DNA of 64,000 nucleotides from Actinomadura sp. DC4 (GTDB taxonomy: Bacteria; Actinomycetota; Actinomycetes; Streptosporangiales; Streptosporangiaceae), in contig NZ_JAUEQY010000005.1 of assembly GCF_030406325.1 (NCBI RefSeq), positions 1 through 64,000 on the forward strand, written 5' to 3'. How positions within the stretch are numbered: position 1 is the first letter of the stretch; the number at the start of each line of letters is the position of its first letter. The notes beneath the pieces are model-generated. The model made no database searches. It had not been told where the DNA came from and was given only the letters and a program-made list of their open reading frames with translations. A program made the translations under genes and the position numbers. Positions 25,428 through 34,543 of this stretch are shown here, piece after piece.

Positions 25428-25943
25428 ATGAACAAGGCCTCTTTGCTGCTGGCCGCCGCGGCCGCCGCCCTGACCCTGACCGTCGCGGGATGTGGCGGCT
25501 CCGGCGACTCGAAATCCGGCTCTACCGGCTCGACCGGCTCTTCCGCGAACTCCGCTTTGGAGAAGGCGGTGAAGTACGCGCAGTGCATGCGCGAGAACGG
25601 CGTGACCAACTTCCCCGACCCCGACAAGAACGGCAAGTTCATGATCGCGGCGGGGGGACCGAACAAGAACACGCCGCAGTTCAAGAAGGCACAGCAGGCG
25701 TGCAAGTCGCAGGAGCCGCCCGGGCTGGAGGACGACCCGGCGACCGTGGCCAAAGAGCAGGCGGAGTGGCTGAAGTTCGCGCGGTGTATGCGCGCGAACG
25801 GCATACGAGACTTCCCCGACCCGAAGGACGGGCGTCTTCTGGTGCCCAGGGACCGCATCAACACCAACTCGACGCAGTTCAAGAACGCGCTCAAGGCATG
25901 CCGCAACGTGAATGGGGACGGAGGCTCGGAGAATGGCGGCTGA
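25428..25943 (+). CDS. CMR/FPDP-repeat lipoprotein, right copy
   Basis: The 171-aa lipoprotein has lipobox LTVAGC and then a Gly/Ser-rich linker. Two repeats follow: YAQCMRENGVTNFPDP with QQACKS, and FARCMRANGIRDFPDP with KACRN. The pattern (F/Y)xxCMRxxGxxx(F/W)PDP plus a later AC occurs twice in both copies of the family. ATG 25428 has TGGAGG 2 nt upstream; an upstream in-frame reading is rejected. It overlaps the adaptor gene by 11 bp. Function unknown. Confidence 0.82.
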   Translation: MNKASLLLAAAAAALTLTVAGCGGSGDSKSGSTGSTGSSANSALEKAVKYAQCMRENGVTNFPDPDKNGKFMIAAGGPNKNTPQFKKAQQACKSQEPPGLEDDPATVAKEQAEWLKFARCMRANGIRDFPDPKDGRLLVPRDRINTNSTQFKNALKACRNVNGDGGSENGG

Positions 25944-27054
25944 GACCACGGCCCGGCGGCGTAGGCGGCGCTTCGCACTCGGCGGCGCCGCCGCGCTCGT
26001 GGTCGCGGGCGGCGGCGTGGTCCTCGCCGTGACGGGCGTGTCCGGCGACGACGGCAAGGCCGCCACGACCGCCGGCGCCGGGACGTCGCTCGCGGCGGTC
26101 CAGGAAGGCCCGCTCTCCTCGCAGGTCAGCCAGAGCGGGACGCTCTCGTACTCGGCCGGCGCCGACGGGAGCCCGTACTCGGTGGTCAACCGGGCGAGCG
26201 GGACGTACACCTGGGTGCCCGCGGCGGGTACCCAGATCGACTGCGGCGAGACGCTGTACAAGGTCGACCAGAAGCCGGTGATCCTGATCTGCGGAGGCAC
26301 GCCCGCGTACCGGGACCTGGCCGTGAGCGACCGCGGCAAGGACGTCCGGGCGCTGAACAAGACCCTGGTGAACGAGGGCTACGCCGGCAAGTCCGAGCTC
26401 GATCCCGGTTCGGACTACTTCGGCTGGGAGACCGCGGAGGGTCTGGAGAAGCTCCAGGACAAACGCGGCGCCGACGTGACGGGCAGGCTGGACCTCGGCC
26501 GGGCGGTGTTCCTGCCCGGCCCGCTGCGGATCGGCAAGGTGATGGTCGAGAACGGCACGGGCGCCGGCTCGGGCCGTCCGATCATGGAGGCGTCGTCGGA
26601 CCGGCGCGAGGTGACCGTGAAGCTCGACGCCTCCCAGCAGTCCGAGGTCAGGAAGGGCGACCGAGCGCAGATCACGCTGCCGGACAACCGGATCACGTCC
26701 GGTGTGGTCCGCCGGATCGGCACGGTCGTGACCTCCTCTCGTAAGGACGCCTCGGAGTCGGCCACGCTCCCGGTCTACGTCACGCTCGAGCACCCGAAGG
26801 ACGCCGGAACCCTCGAGCAGGCGCCCGTCCAGGTGCAGATCACCACGGACGGCGTCGAGCACGCGCTGATCGTGCCGGTGACCGCGCTCATCGGCCAGGC
26901 CGGAGGGGGATACGCGGTCGAGGTCGCGGCGGGGGCCGGCGGCAGGACCCGGATCGTCCCGGTCACGCCGGGGTTGTTCGACGACGCCAACGGACGGGTG
27001 CAGGTCTCCGGCGCCCTGACGGCCGGCGACCGAGTGGTGGTGCCGTCGACGTGA
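25933..27054 (+). CDS. Peptidoglycan-binding efflux adaptor, right copy
   Basis: The 373-aa protein has a basic N-terminus and a membrane anchor (about 14-35). A PG_binding_1-like segment follows (GKDVRALNKTLVNEGYAG to TGRLDLGRAVFLPGPLR), then a HlyD/MacA-like barrel with [18 protein letters not shown] and [17 protein letters not shown]. The same two segments occur in the left copy. ATG 25933 has GGAGG 8 nt upstream, preferred over 25912. It ends overlapping the ATPase GTG by 4 bp. Confidence 0.85.
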   Translation: MAAETTARRRRRRFALGGAAALVVAGGGVVLAVTGVSGDDGKAATTAGAGTSLAAVQEGPLSSQVSQSGTLSYSAGADGSPYSVVNRASGTYTWVPAAGTQIDCGETLYKVDQKPVILICGGTPAYRDLAVSDRGKDVRALNKTLVNEGYAGKSELDPGSDYFGWETAEGLEKLQDKRGADVTGRLDLGRAVFLPGPLRIGKVMVENGTGAGSGRPIMEASSDRREVTVKLDASQQSEVRKGDRAQITLPDNRITSGVVRRIGTVVTSSRKDASESATLPVYVTLEHPKDAGTLEQAPVQVQITTDGVEHALIVPVTALIGQAGGGYAVEVAAGAGGRTRIVPVTPGLFDDANGRVQVSGALTAGDRVVVPST

Positions 27055-27746
27055 ACGTCCTCGAACTGGAGCAGGTCACCAAGACGTACGGCACGCAGCC
27101 TCCCGTCCACGCGCTGCGCGGCGTGAGCTTCACCGTACGGCGCGGGGAGATGGTGGCGATCGTCGGCCCGTCCGGATCGGGCAAGTCCACGCTGCTGCAC
27201 ATCCTCGGCACGCTCGACCGGCCCAGCGAAGGCCGGGTCTGGATCGACGGAGAGGACGTCGCGGCGCTCACCGATCGCCGGCTCGCCGCCCTGCGGGCAC
27301 GCAGCATCGGCTTCGTCTTCCAGCAGTTCCACCTGTCCGAGCACACCACCGTCCTGGACAACGTCGCCGACGGCCTGTTGTACGGCGGCGCGGGACGTGC
27401 CGAGCGTCGCTCGCGTGCCGCCGAGGCGCTCGTCCGGGTCGGGCTGGAGGACCGGGCGGACTTCCGGCCGGGCAAGCTGTCGGGCGGACAGCGCCAGCGC
27501 GTGGCGATCGCCCGCGCTCTGGTCGGCCGCCCGGCCATCGTGCTCGCCGACGAGCCGACGGGAAACCTCGACAGCAAGACGGGCGCGTCGATCATCGAGC
27601 TGCTGCACGAGCTCAACGCCGACGGGGCGACCATCCTCATGATCACGCACGACAGTGGACTGGCCGCCCAGATGCCCCGCCGGTTGCAGGTCCTCGACGG
27701 GCGCATCGTCGCCGACAGCGCGGCGCCTTCGACGGAGGGCGTATGA
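27051..27746 (+). CDS. MacB/LolD-type ABC ATPase, right copy
   Basis: The 231-aa ATPase has Walker [10 protein letters not shown], the Q-loop FVFQQFH, the signature [15 protein letters not shown], Walker [14 protein letters not shown] and the H-loop MITHDSG. A GTG start overlaps the adaptor stop (GTGA). It is coupled to the permease gene by ATGA. Paralogue of 18452-19132. Confidence 0.93.
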   Translation: MNVLELEQVTKTYGTQPPVHALRGVSFTVRRGEMVAIVGPSGSGKSTLLHILGTLDRPSEGRVWIDGEDVAALTDRRLAALRARSIGFVFQQFHLSEHTTVLDNVADGLLYGGAGRAERRSRAAEALVRVGLEDRADFRPGKLSGGQRQRVAIARALVGRPAIVLADEPTGNLDSKTGASIIELLHELNADGATILMITHDSGLAAQMPRRLQVLDGRIVADSAAPSTEGV

Positions 27747-28945
27747 GGCTGTCCGACCAGATGCGCGTGGCCGGCATCGGAATCCGGGCTCGCCGCCTGC
27801 GGGCCGCCTTGTCCGCGCTCGGGATAGCGATCGGCACCGCGTCGATCGTGGCGGTGCTCGGCCTGTCCGCGTCCTCCCAGGCCGGGCTCCTGGCCGAGAT
27901 CGACCAGCTCGGCACGAACCTGCTGACCGCGAACACCGGCCAGTCGTTCAGCGGCGGGCCGGCCCAGCTCCCGCTCGCCGCGCCGGGGCGGATCTCCCAC
28001 CTGCCCGACGTCGAGCAGGTGGCGCACGCCGGTGCCATCGACAACACGAACGTCTACCGCAGCCCGCTGGTCCCGGTGGTCGACACCAACGCCCTGAAGG
28101 TACGAGCCGTCAGCCTCAACCTGCCCGAAGTGGTCGGAACCGGCGTGGCTCAGGGGCGCTGGCTGAACCCGGCGACCGAGCGCCAGCCGGTCACGGTGCT
28201 GGGCGCGCTCGCCGCGCAGCGGCTCGGGATCGACCGCGTCTATCCGGGGCAGCGGATCTGGCTGAGGAACCAGTGGTTCTACGTCGCCGGCATCTTGAAG
28301 CCCGCGACGCTGTCGATCGACATCGACACCAGCGCCTTGATCGGCTACCCGGCCGCGGAGCGGTACCTCAGCTACACGACCGTCGATCAGGGAAGGGCGG
28401 TGGCCGGACCTCCGACGACGGTGTACGTACGGGCCCGGGTGGACAAGGTCGACTCGGTACAGGAGGCGCTCGCCCGGACCGCGAACCCCGAGTCGCCCAG
28501 CGACGTCGACGTCAGCCAGCCGTCCGACGCGCTCACCGCGCGAGCCGCCGCGGAGGGCGCGTTCAACAGCCTGTTCCTCGGGCTCGGGCTGGTGGCGCTG
28601 ATCGTGGGCGCGGTCGGGGTCGCGAACATCATGATCATCTCGGTGCTGGAACGCCGGTCGGAGATCGGGCTGCGCCGGGCGCTCGGCGCGACCCGGGGAC
28701 AGATCCGCACGCAGTTCCTGTCCGAGGCGATCATGCTCGCGCTGCTCGGCGGGGTGGCGGGGGTCGTGGCCGGAGCGCTGACCACCGCGATCTACGCGAA
28801 CACCAAGGGCTGGGCGGTGGTCATCCCGGCCCAGGCGTGGGCAGGCGGGATCGGCGCCGCGATCGTGATCGGTGCGATCGCCGGCCTGCTGCCCGCCTTG
28901 CGCGCCGCCCGTCTGTCCCCCACCGAGGCGCTGCGCACGCTGTGA
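27743..28945 (+). CDS. MacB/FtsX-type ABC permease, right copy
   Basis: The 400-aa protein has an N-terminal helix after [16 protein letters not shown] and then a large extracytoplasmic domain of about 220 residues. Three C-terminal helices follow, with [19 protein letters not shown]. It is highly similar to the left permease in both the N-terminal segment ([13 protein letters not shown]) and the core (QWFYVAGILKPA). It is last in the right operon and is followed by a hairpin. The extracellular domain differs most from the left copy (an extra segment near 27 residues), suggesting different substrates. Confidence 0.9.
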   Translation: MRLSDQMRVAGIGIRARRLRAALSALGIAIGTASIVAVLGLSASSQAGLLAEIDQLGTNLLTANTGQSFSGGPAQLPLAAPGRISHLPDVEQVAHAGAIDNTNVYRSPLVPVVDTNALKVRAVSLNLPEVVGTGVAQGRWLNPATERQPVTVLGALAAQRLGIDRVYPGQRIWLRNQWFYVAGILKPATLSIDIDTSALIGYPAAERYLSYTTVDQGRAVAGPPTTVYVRARVDKVDSVQEALARTANPESPSDVDVSQPSDALTARAAAEGAFNSLFLGLGLVALIVGAVGVANIMIISVLERRSEIGLRRALGATRGQIRTQFLSEAIMLALLGGVAGVVAGALTTAIYANTKGWAVVIPAQAWAGGIGAAIVIGAIAGLLPALRAARLSPTEALRTL

Positions 28946-28983
28946 GCGCCGTCATGGCGCCTGGACACGAGCCGTACCCGACG

Positions 28984-29021
28984 GTGGCCATGGTGCCGGG
29001 GAAATCCCCGCCCATGGCCAC
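28984..29021. terminator. Bidirectional hairpin between permease and dnaB
   Basis: GTGGCCATGG (28984-28993) and CCATGGCCAC (29012-29021) are perfect arms, with an inner CGGGG/CCCCG stem. It lies between the convergent permease and dnaB genes. Confidence 0.75.
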
Positions 29022-29027
29022 GGTCGA

Positions 29028-30380
29028 TCAGTGGGCCATGTCGACGAAGCGGCTGTAGTGCCCCTGGAAGGCGACGGTGACGGTCGCGGTCGGTCCGTTA
29101 CGGTGCTTGGCCACGATCAGGTCGGCCTCACCGGCCCGGGGTGACTCCTTCTCGTACGCGTCCTCGCGGTGCAGCAGGATGACGACGTCGGCGTCCTGCT
29201 CGATCGAGCCGGACTCACGCAGGTCCGACACCATCGGCTTCTTGTCCGTACGTTGCTCGGGACCACGGTTGAGCTGGGAGAGGGCGATGACCGGAACCTC
29301 CAGCTCCTTCGCGAGGAGCTTGAGCGACCGGGAGAACTCCGAGACCTCGACCTGGCGGCTCTCCACCCGCTTGCCGGACTGCATGAGCTGCAGATAGTCG
29401 ATGATGACCATGCGCAGGTCGTGCTGCTGTTTGAGGCGGCGGCACTTGGCCCGGATCTCCATCATCGACATGTTCGGCGAGTCGTCGATGAACAGCGGTG
29501 CCTCGGCCACCTCGCTCATGCGCCGCGCCAGGCGCGTCCAGTCCTCGTCGTTCATCGAGCCCGACCGCATCGCGTGCAGCGCGACCCGCGCCTCGGCGGA
29601 CAGCAGGCGCATGGTGATCTCGTTGCGTCCCATTTCCAGGCTGAACACCACGGTCGCCAGCTGGTGCTTGATCGCCGCCGCCCGCGCCAGGTCCAAGGCC
29701 AGGGTCGATTTCCCGATGGCGGGACGAGCCGCGATGATGACCATCTGACCGGGGTGCAGGCCGTTGGTGAGAGCGTCGAGGTCGGTGAAGCCGGTCGGGA
29801 CGCCGACCATCTGGCCGCCGCGGCTGCCGATCGCCTCGATCTCGTCGAGGGCGCCCGGCATGATGTCGCTCAGCGGCGCGTAGTCCTCGCCGGTGCGCTT
29901 GTCGGCGACCGCGTAGACCTCGGCCTGGGCGCGGTCGAGCAGGTCGTCGGCGTCGGCGCCGTCGGTGCTGTAGCCGAGCTGGGCGATGCGGGTGCCGACC
30001 TCGACCAGCCGCCGCAGGATGGCCTTCTCCTCGACGATCTTCGCGTAGTAGCCGGCGTTGGCGGCCGTCGGAACCGAGGCGACCAGGGTGTGGAGGTAGG
30101 GCGCGTCGCCGATGCGGCTCAGCTCGCCGCGCTTGAGCAGCTCGTCCTTGATGGTGATCGCGTCGACCGGGTCGCCGCGGCCGTACAGGTCGAGGACGCG
30201 CTCGTACACCATCTGGTGCGCGGGGCGGTAGAAGTCGCGGGCCGAGAGCAGCTCGATGACCTCGGCGATGGCGGTCTGGGAGATGAGCATGCTGCCCAGG
30301 ACGCACTGCTCCGCGGCCAGGTCATGCGGTGGCGTGCGCTCGAACTCGCTCTCGTGGGACGACATCTCGGTGACGCTCAC
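29028..30380 (-). CDS. dnaB: Replicative DNA helicase DnaB
   Basis: The 450-aa helicase starts from a GTG with AGGGGG upstream. The N-terminal domain (about 15-120) has PPHDLAAEQCVLGSMLIS. The RecA-like domain has Walker A AARPAIGKSTLALD, Walker B MVIIDYLQLM, and the late DLRESGSIEQDADVVILLHR. It unwinds DNA ahead of the fork as a hexamer. Length is normal and no intein is present. It shares a 323-bp divergent region with a MATE gene. Confidence 0.97.
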   Translation of the reverse strand: MSVTEMSSHESEFERTPPHDLAAEQCVLGSMLISQTAIAEVIELLSARDFYRPAHQMVYERVLDLYGRGDPVDAITIKDELLKRGELSRIGDAPYLHTLVASVPTAANAGYYAKIVEEKAILRRLVEVGTRIAQLGYSTDGADADDLLDRAQAEVYAVADKRTGEDYAPLSDIMPGALDEIEAIGSRGGQMVGVPTGFTDLDALTNGLHPGQMVIIAARPAIGKSTLALDLARAAAIKHQLATVVFSLEMGRNEITMRLLSAEARVALHAMRSGSMNDEDWTRLARRMSEVAEAPLFIDDSPNMSMMEIRAKCRRLKQQHDLRMVIIDYLQLMQSGKRVESRQVEVSEFSRSLKLLAKELEVPVIALSQLNRGPEQRTDKKPMVSDLRESGSIEQDADVVILLHREDAYEKESPRAGEADLIVAKHRNGPTATVTVAFQGHYSRFVDMAH

Positions 30381-30703
30381 ATCCGCACCCCCTGTCGTCT
30401 CAGCCGCTCACACCTTCCACATCTATCTCACTGCTCCGACAGTTTGGGGGTTGGCTCTGTCATACGCAAAGGCGGCTGTGGAGCCCGTTGTGGACGGCCT
30501 GTGCATACACGCCGGGACGGCTGTGCACAGTGCCTGTGGACAGCCTGTGGATTACTCGGCGACCTCCCCCTGTAGACCCTTCCACCTGCGAAAACACCGT
30601 CCACCGCCTGTGGGTTGAAGAAAGCTCGGGCGCCGGTCATCCACAGGTCACCCACAGCACCGGGTAAGCGACAACGGTCGTTTGTGGTTTACGGTGGCGA
30701 ATC
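30381..30703. promoter_or_regulatory. Divergent dnaB/MATE region with DnaA-box-like cluster
   Basis: This is 323 bp without a gene. It holds TGTGGACGG (30489-30497), TGTGGACAG (30535-30543), TGTGGATTA (30546-30554) and TCATCCACA (30637-30645). The last three each differ by one base from TTGTCCACA or TTATCCACA, and the first by two. A -10 TACGGT (30690-30695) precedes the MATE ATG by 8 nt. DnaA control of dnaB is plausible but unproven. Confidence 0.5.
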
Positions 30704-32017
30704 ATGGCATTTCGGCACCCGCACGACCCGGAGATCCTCCGCCTCGCGCTCCCGGCGTTCGGGGCGCTGGTGGCCGAGCCGCTGTTCCTGCTCACGGACT
30801 CGGCGATCGTGGGCCATCTCGGCACGGTCCCGCTCGGTGCGCTCGGTGTGGCCGGGCAGGTCCTCGCGACGTTCGTGAGCCTGTGCGTCTTCCTCGCGTA
30901 CGGCACCACGGCGTCGGTGGCGCGCCAGATCGGGGCCGGCAATCTGCGCGAGGCGATCCGTCAGGGTGTCGACGGCATCTGGCTCGCCGCGATCATCGGC
31001 GGCCTGATCATCGCGGTCGGCTGGCCGCTGACGCCCACACTCGTCGACGCCTTCGGCGCGTCCGCCGCGGTGACGCCGCAGGCACAGACCTACCTCCACA
31101 TCAGCCTCTTCGGCGCGCCCGGAATGCTGATCGTGCTGGCCGGTACCGGCGTACTGCGCGGGATGCAGGACACCAAGACGCCGCTGTACGTCTCCATCGG
31201 GATGTTCACGGCTAACGGCCTGCTCGGCGCGCTGTTCGTCCTCGGTTTCGGCTGGGGCGTCGCCGGATCCGCCTGGGGGACCGTGCTCGCCCAGACCGGC
31301 GGGGCCGTCCTGTACGCCGCCGCGGTCGCACGAGGCGCACGGCGGCACGGCGCACCGCTACGGCCGGACGCCAAGGGCCTGCGGGCGTCGGCGAGCGCCG
31401 GTTTCAACCTCATGATCCGTACGCTGAGCCTGCGGGTCGTGCTGGTCATCGGCACCGCGGTGGCGGCGCGGATGGGCGACGCGCAGATCGCCGCGCACCA
31501 GATCGCCTCCAACGTCTGGAACCTGCTGGCGTTCGCGCTCGACGCCATCGCGATCGCCGGGCAGGCCATCACCGGCCGGTATCTCGGCGCCGGTGACATC
31601 GCCGGCACCCGTACGGCGACGCGGCGCATGATCCAGTGGGGCATCGCGTGCGGCGTGGTGTTCGGCCTGCTCGTGCTGGTCGCGCGGCCGTGGCTGCCGG
31701 CCGTGTTCAGCGCCGATCCGTCCGTACGGTCACAGCTGCTGGCCGCGCTCCTCGTGGTCGCGCTGCTGGAGCCGATCGCCGGGGTGGTGTTCGTGCTGGA
31801 CGGCGTGCTCATCGGCGCGGGCGACCAGGCGTACCTGGCGATCGTCGGGGTCATCCAGACGCTGGCGTTCCTGCCCGCCGCCTGGCTCGTGCACGCCTAT
31901 GGGGGCGGGCTCGTGGCGTTGTGGCTCGCGATCGGCGTGTGGATGGCCGCACGCCTGGTCACGCTCGGCCTGCGGGCGCGCGACGACGCGTGGCTGGTCA
32001 CCGGGGCCGTACGCTGA
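30704..32017 (+). CDS. MATE-family efflux transporter (DinF-like)
   Basis: The 437-aa protein has about twelve hydrophobic helices in two halves. MATE/DinF landmarks are EPLFLLTDSAIVGHLGTVPLG near the N-terminus, LRGMQDTKTPLY, and FVLDGVLIGAGDQAY in the second half. It exports drugs or metabolites by sodium or proton antiport. In streptomycete genomes a MATE gene lies in the same place next to dnaB. It overlaps the convergent TetR gene by 20 bp. Probably leaderless. Confidence 0.92.
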   Translation: MAFRHPHDPEILRLALPAFGALVAEPLFLLTDSAIVGHLGTVPLGALGVAGQVLATFVSLCVFLAYGTTASVARQIGAGNLREAIRQGVDGIWLAAIIGGLIIAVGWPLTPTLVDAFGASAAVTPQAQTYLHISLFGAPGMLIVLAGTGVLRGMQDTKTPLYVSIGMFTANGLLGALFVLGFGWGVAGSAWGTVLAQTGGAVLYAAAVARGARRHGAPLRPDAKGLRASASAGFNLMIRTLSLRVVLVIGTAVAARMGDAQIAAHQIASNVWNLLAFALDAIAIAGQAITGRYLGAGDIAGTRTATRRMIQWGIACGVVFGLLVLVARPWLPAVFSADPSVRSQLLAALLVVALLEPIAGVVFVLDGVLIGAGDQAYLAIVGVIQTLAFLPAAWLVHAYGGGLVALWLAIGVWMAARLVTLGLRARDDAWLVTGAVR

Positions 32018-32606
32018 GCTGGGCGCGCATGCCGTCGAGCATGCGCTGCAGGCCGTACTCGAACAGCGTGTCCCGGTCGAGCGCCGCCCGGCCGCCGGCC
32101 AGCATGATCGGAAAGTCTCCGAGGTCCTGCGGCTCGTCGTCCTCGCGGTCGGCGTCGAACTGCTCGTCCATGACGAAACCGCTCACGTAGTGCCCCAGGA
32201 CGAGGACGGCGCGGATCGCGTCCTGCGGAGTGAACCCGGCCGCGACGAGCACGCCGAGCGTACGTTCGATGCGCGGCCGGCTGTCGGCGGTGGGCCGGTT
32301 TCCGGCCGTCAGCCGCGCGCCGTCGCGCTGGGCCAGCATCGAACGACGCCGCATCCGCATGCCCTCGGCGAGCCATTCGTCCCATGACTGGCCGGGCGCG
32401 GGGCCGTCGGTGCCGCTCTCGGCGCGCTCGTTCACCAGGGCGACGAGATGGTCGAGCAGGTCCTTCTTGCTGGAGAAGTGCCAGTACAGCGCCGGTGCCT
32501 GGACGCCGAGCTCCTTGGCCAGGCGCCGTAGCGAGAGCCCGTCGAGGCCGACCTCGTCGATGATCCTCAGCGCGGTGTCCAGCACGGTCTCGCGGTCGAG
32601 AGCCAT
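31998..32606 (-). CDS. TetR-family repressor
   Basis: The 202-aa regulator has the helix-turn-helix GLSLRRLAKELGVQAPALYWHF, shown here by its core LAKELGVQAPALYWHF. A TetR_C_1-like ligand domain follows. ATG 32606 has GGAGG 8 nt upstream. It is divergent from an FAD monooxygenase, with three operator copies between. By analogy with TetR/TetX-type pairs it probably represses the monooxygenase and itself. The inducer is unknown. Confidence 0.9.
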   Translation of the reverse strand: MALDRETVLDTALRIIDEVGLDGLSLRRLAKELGVQAPALYWHFSSKKDLLDHLVALVNERAESGTDGPAPGQSWDEWLAEGMRMRRRSMLAQRDGARLTAGNRPTADSRPRIERTLGVLVAAGFTPQDAIRAVLVLGHYVSGFVMDEQFDADREDDEPQDLGDFPIMLAGGRAALDRDTLFEYGLQRMLDGMRAQLSVRPR

Positions 32607-32628
32607 CGTCACCTCCTTGGCTTGACAA

Positions 32629-32681
32629 CTTAACACTGTTCAATGCAGCCTTAACAGCGTTAAGTCCTTAACAGCGTTAAG
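32629..32681. promoter_or_regulatory. Three tandem TetR operators
   Basis: Two identical 15-bp palindromes CTTAACAGCGTTAAG lie at 32650-32664 and 32667-32681, separated by 2 bp. A degenerate copy CTTAACACTGTTCAA lies at 32629-32643. Centres are spaced 21 and 17 bp. The last palindrome ends 11 bp before the monooxygenase ATG, so binding would block its promoter or start. Confidence 0.8.
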
Positions 32682-32692
32682 GGGAGTGTGGC

Positions 32693-34192
32693 ATGTACGA
32701 GGTGGTCATCTCAGGAGCCGGACCGGTCGGCCTGTTCCTCGCCTGCGAGCTGGGGTCGTACGGGATCCGCACGCTCGTGGTCGAGCGCCGGGAGACGATC
32801 GATCCGACGCTCAAGGCGGGTGCCGTCAGCGGCCGGGGCGCGGACATCCTCACCCGCCGCGATGTGGTCTCGCTGCTCGGCGACCTGCCGAGCATCGCGG
32901 ACCTGATGGGCGGGCGGAAGCCCGGCGGGTCCAGCCTGCAGGCCGCGGCGGGCGGTCGTCCGACGGGACATTTCGCCGGCCTGTGGGTACTGCGGGGCGG
33001 CTCGGCGCCGGCGTCGTTGGTGATGGCGCCGCAGCAGCGCATCGAGGAGGCGCTGGAGAAGCGTGCTCTGTCGCTCGGTGTCGCCATCCGGCGCGGACAC
33101 TCGTTCACCGGGCTGGACCGAGACGATGCGGGCGTGACCGTTTCCCTCTCAGGCCCGGACGGTCCGTACGAGGTGCGTACCGGCTGGGTGATCGGCTGCG
33201 ACGGGGGCCGGAGCCCGGTCCGGAAGGCGGCGGGTTTCGCGTTCCCGGGCCTTGACGGTGTGACGACCGGGCACCAGGCGCTGGCCGACTTCGACGATCC
33301 GGACTTCTTTCCCATGGGCTGGCATCGGGTGCCGCACGGTCTCATGGTGCGCGGGCCTCATCCGCAGCGAGTGCTGACGCTGGAGTTCGACGGGCCGCCC
33401 GCTTCGCGCGCGGTCTCCCAGGCCGAGCTTCAGGAGTCGGTGCGGCGCGTGTCGGGGACGTCCGTGACGATCACGGCGGTGCACTCGGTGACGCGGTTCA
33501 CGGACAACACGCGGCAGGCACCGTCCTATCGCGCGGGCCGGGTCCTGCTGGCGGGCGACGCGGCGCACGTGCACCCGCCGCTCGGCGGGCAGGGGCTGCA
33601 CCTCGGCCTCGGCGACGCGGTGAACCTGGGGTGGAAGCTGGCGGCCACCGTACGGGGGTGGGCGCCCGCCGGCCTGCTCGACACGTACTCGTCCGAGCGC
33701 CATCCGGTGGCGGAACGGGTGCTGCACAACACGCGGGCGCAGGTGGCGCTGATGCGGCCCGGCCCCGGCGTGGACGCGCTGCGGGACATCTTCACGATGC
33801 TCGCCGAGACACCTGAGGCGAACCGGCTGCTGACGGACCTCATGGGCGAGCTCGACATTCGGTACGGGGCGTCGGGGGACCACCCGCTGGCCGGTCTGTA
33901 CTGTCCGGATTTGGAGCTGAAGACCGCTTCGGGGCCGACGCGCGTCGCCGACCTCTCTCTCGCGGGACGTCCTCTGCTGCTGGACCTCGCCGACCGCGCG
34001 GAGGTGCGCGATGCCGTACGGCCCTGGGCGGAGCGCGTCGACATGGTGACCGGCGCCACGGAGGAGACCGACACGCTGCTCTTGCGGCCGGACGGTCATG
34101 TCGCATGGGCGGGGGAGGATGTCGGTGAGCTGCGGAATGCTCTCCGCGGGTGGTTCGGCGAGCCATCGTCGTCCGATGGTCTTGGCGAGTAG
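32693..34192 (+). CDS. FAD-dependent aromatic monooxygenase
   Basis: The 499-aa flavoprotein has the dinucleotide motif ISGAGPVGLFLACEL and the DG motif GCDGGRSPVRKAAG. The FAD-ribityl GD motif is VLLAGDAAHVHPPLGGQGL. A C-terminal thioredoxin-like domain (about 400-499) is typical of PheA/TetX-like and polyketide oxygenases. It probably hydroxylates an aromatic or antibiotic with NAD(P)H and O2. The start at 32693 has AAGGGGAG. It is controlled by the divergent TetR protein, which suggests a response to a xenobiotic or endogenous aromatic. Confidence 0.92.
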   Translation: MYEVVISGAGPVGLFLACELGSYGIRTLVVERRETIDPTLKAGAVSGRGADILTRRDVVSLLGDLPSIADLMGGRKPGGSSLQAAAGGRPTGHFAGLWVLRGGSAPASLVMAPQQRIEEALEKRALSLGVAIRRGHSFTGLDRDDAGVTVSLSGPDGPYEVRTGWVIGCDGGRSPVRKAAGFAFPGLDGVTTGHQALADFDDPDFFPMGWHRVPHGLMVRGPHPQRVLTLEFDGPPASRAVSQAELQESVRRVSGTSVTITAVHSVTRFTDNTRQAPSYRAGRVLLAGDAAHVHPPLGGQGLHLGLGDAVNLGWKLAATVRGWAPAGLLDTYSSERHPVAERVLHNTRAQVALMRPGPGVDALRDIFTMLAETPEANRLLTDLMGELDIRYGASGDHPLAGLYCPDLELKTASGPTRVADLSLAGRPLLLDLADRAEVRDAVRPWAERVDMVTGATEETDTLLLRPDGHVAWAGEDVGELRNALRGWFGEPSSSDGLGE

Positions 34193-34543
34193 ACGAGCCG
34201 ATTTTTATGGTGCCGGGACGGCTGGTGATCGGGCTGCGGGTCTCGTGCGGCCCGGCTGTGCGGGCTCTTCGACGCCGGGCCTGGCCCTGATTTCAGACAG
34301 TGGGAATGTCGGTGCCGTGCGAGATGCTGTTTGTGTCGGAGGTGTGGGGATGCTCGGACCGCGTCGCCCGCCAGGAGCATTGGGGCGGACGACCGAACTC
34401 GCGGGTCCCCGGTCGAGCTGGCATTTGATCTTGTCCGCTCCAGGTCCGGTGGACGGCCGGTCCTGTGGACGACGGGGGCGAGACACGCTTCATCTGTCTC
34501 TCAAAGCCACTCGAATGTCGGTGGATCACGCTAGACTTCGAAC
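34193..34543. other. Gene-free interval
   Basis: About 350 bp downstream of the monooxygenase has slightly lower GC and no convincing codon-biased frame. I see no hairpin terminator with a U-tract. A -10 TAGACT (34532-34537) near the end serves the next small gene. Confidence 0.5.

Noticed and set aside
30489-30645. An oriC in the dnaB promoter region
   Set aside because: dnaA and dnaN are not here and the 9-mers are few and mostly imperfect.
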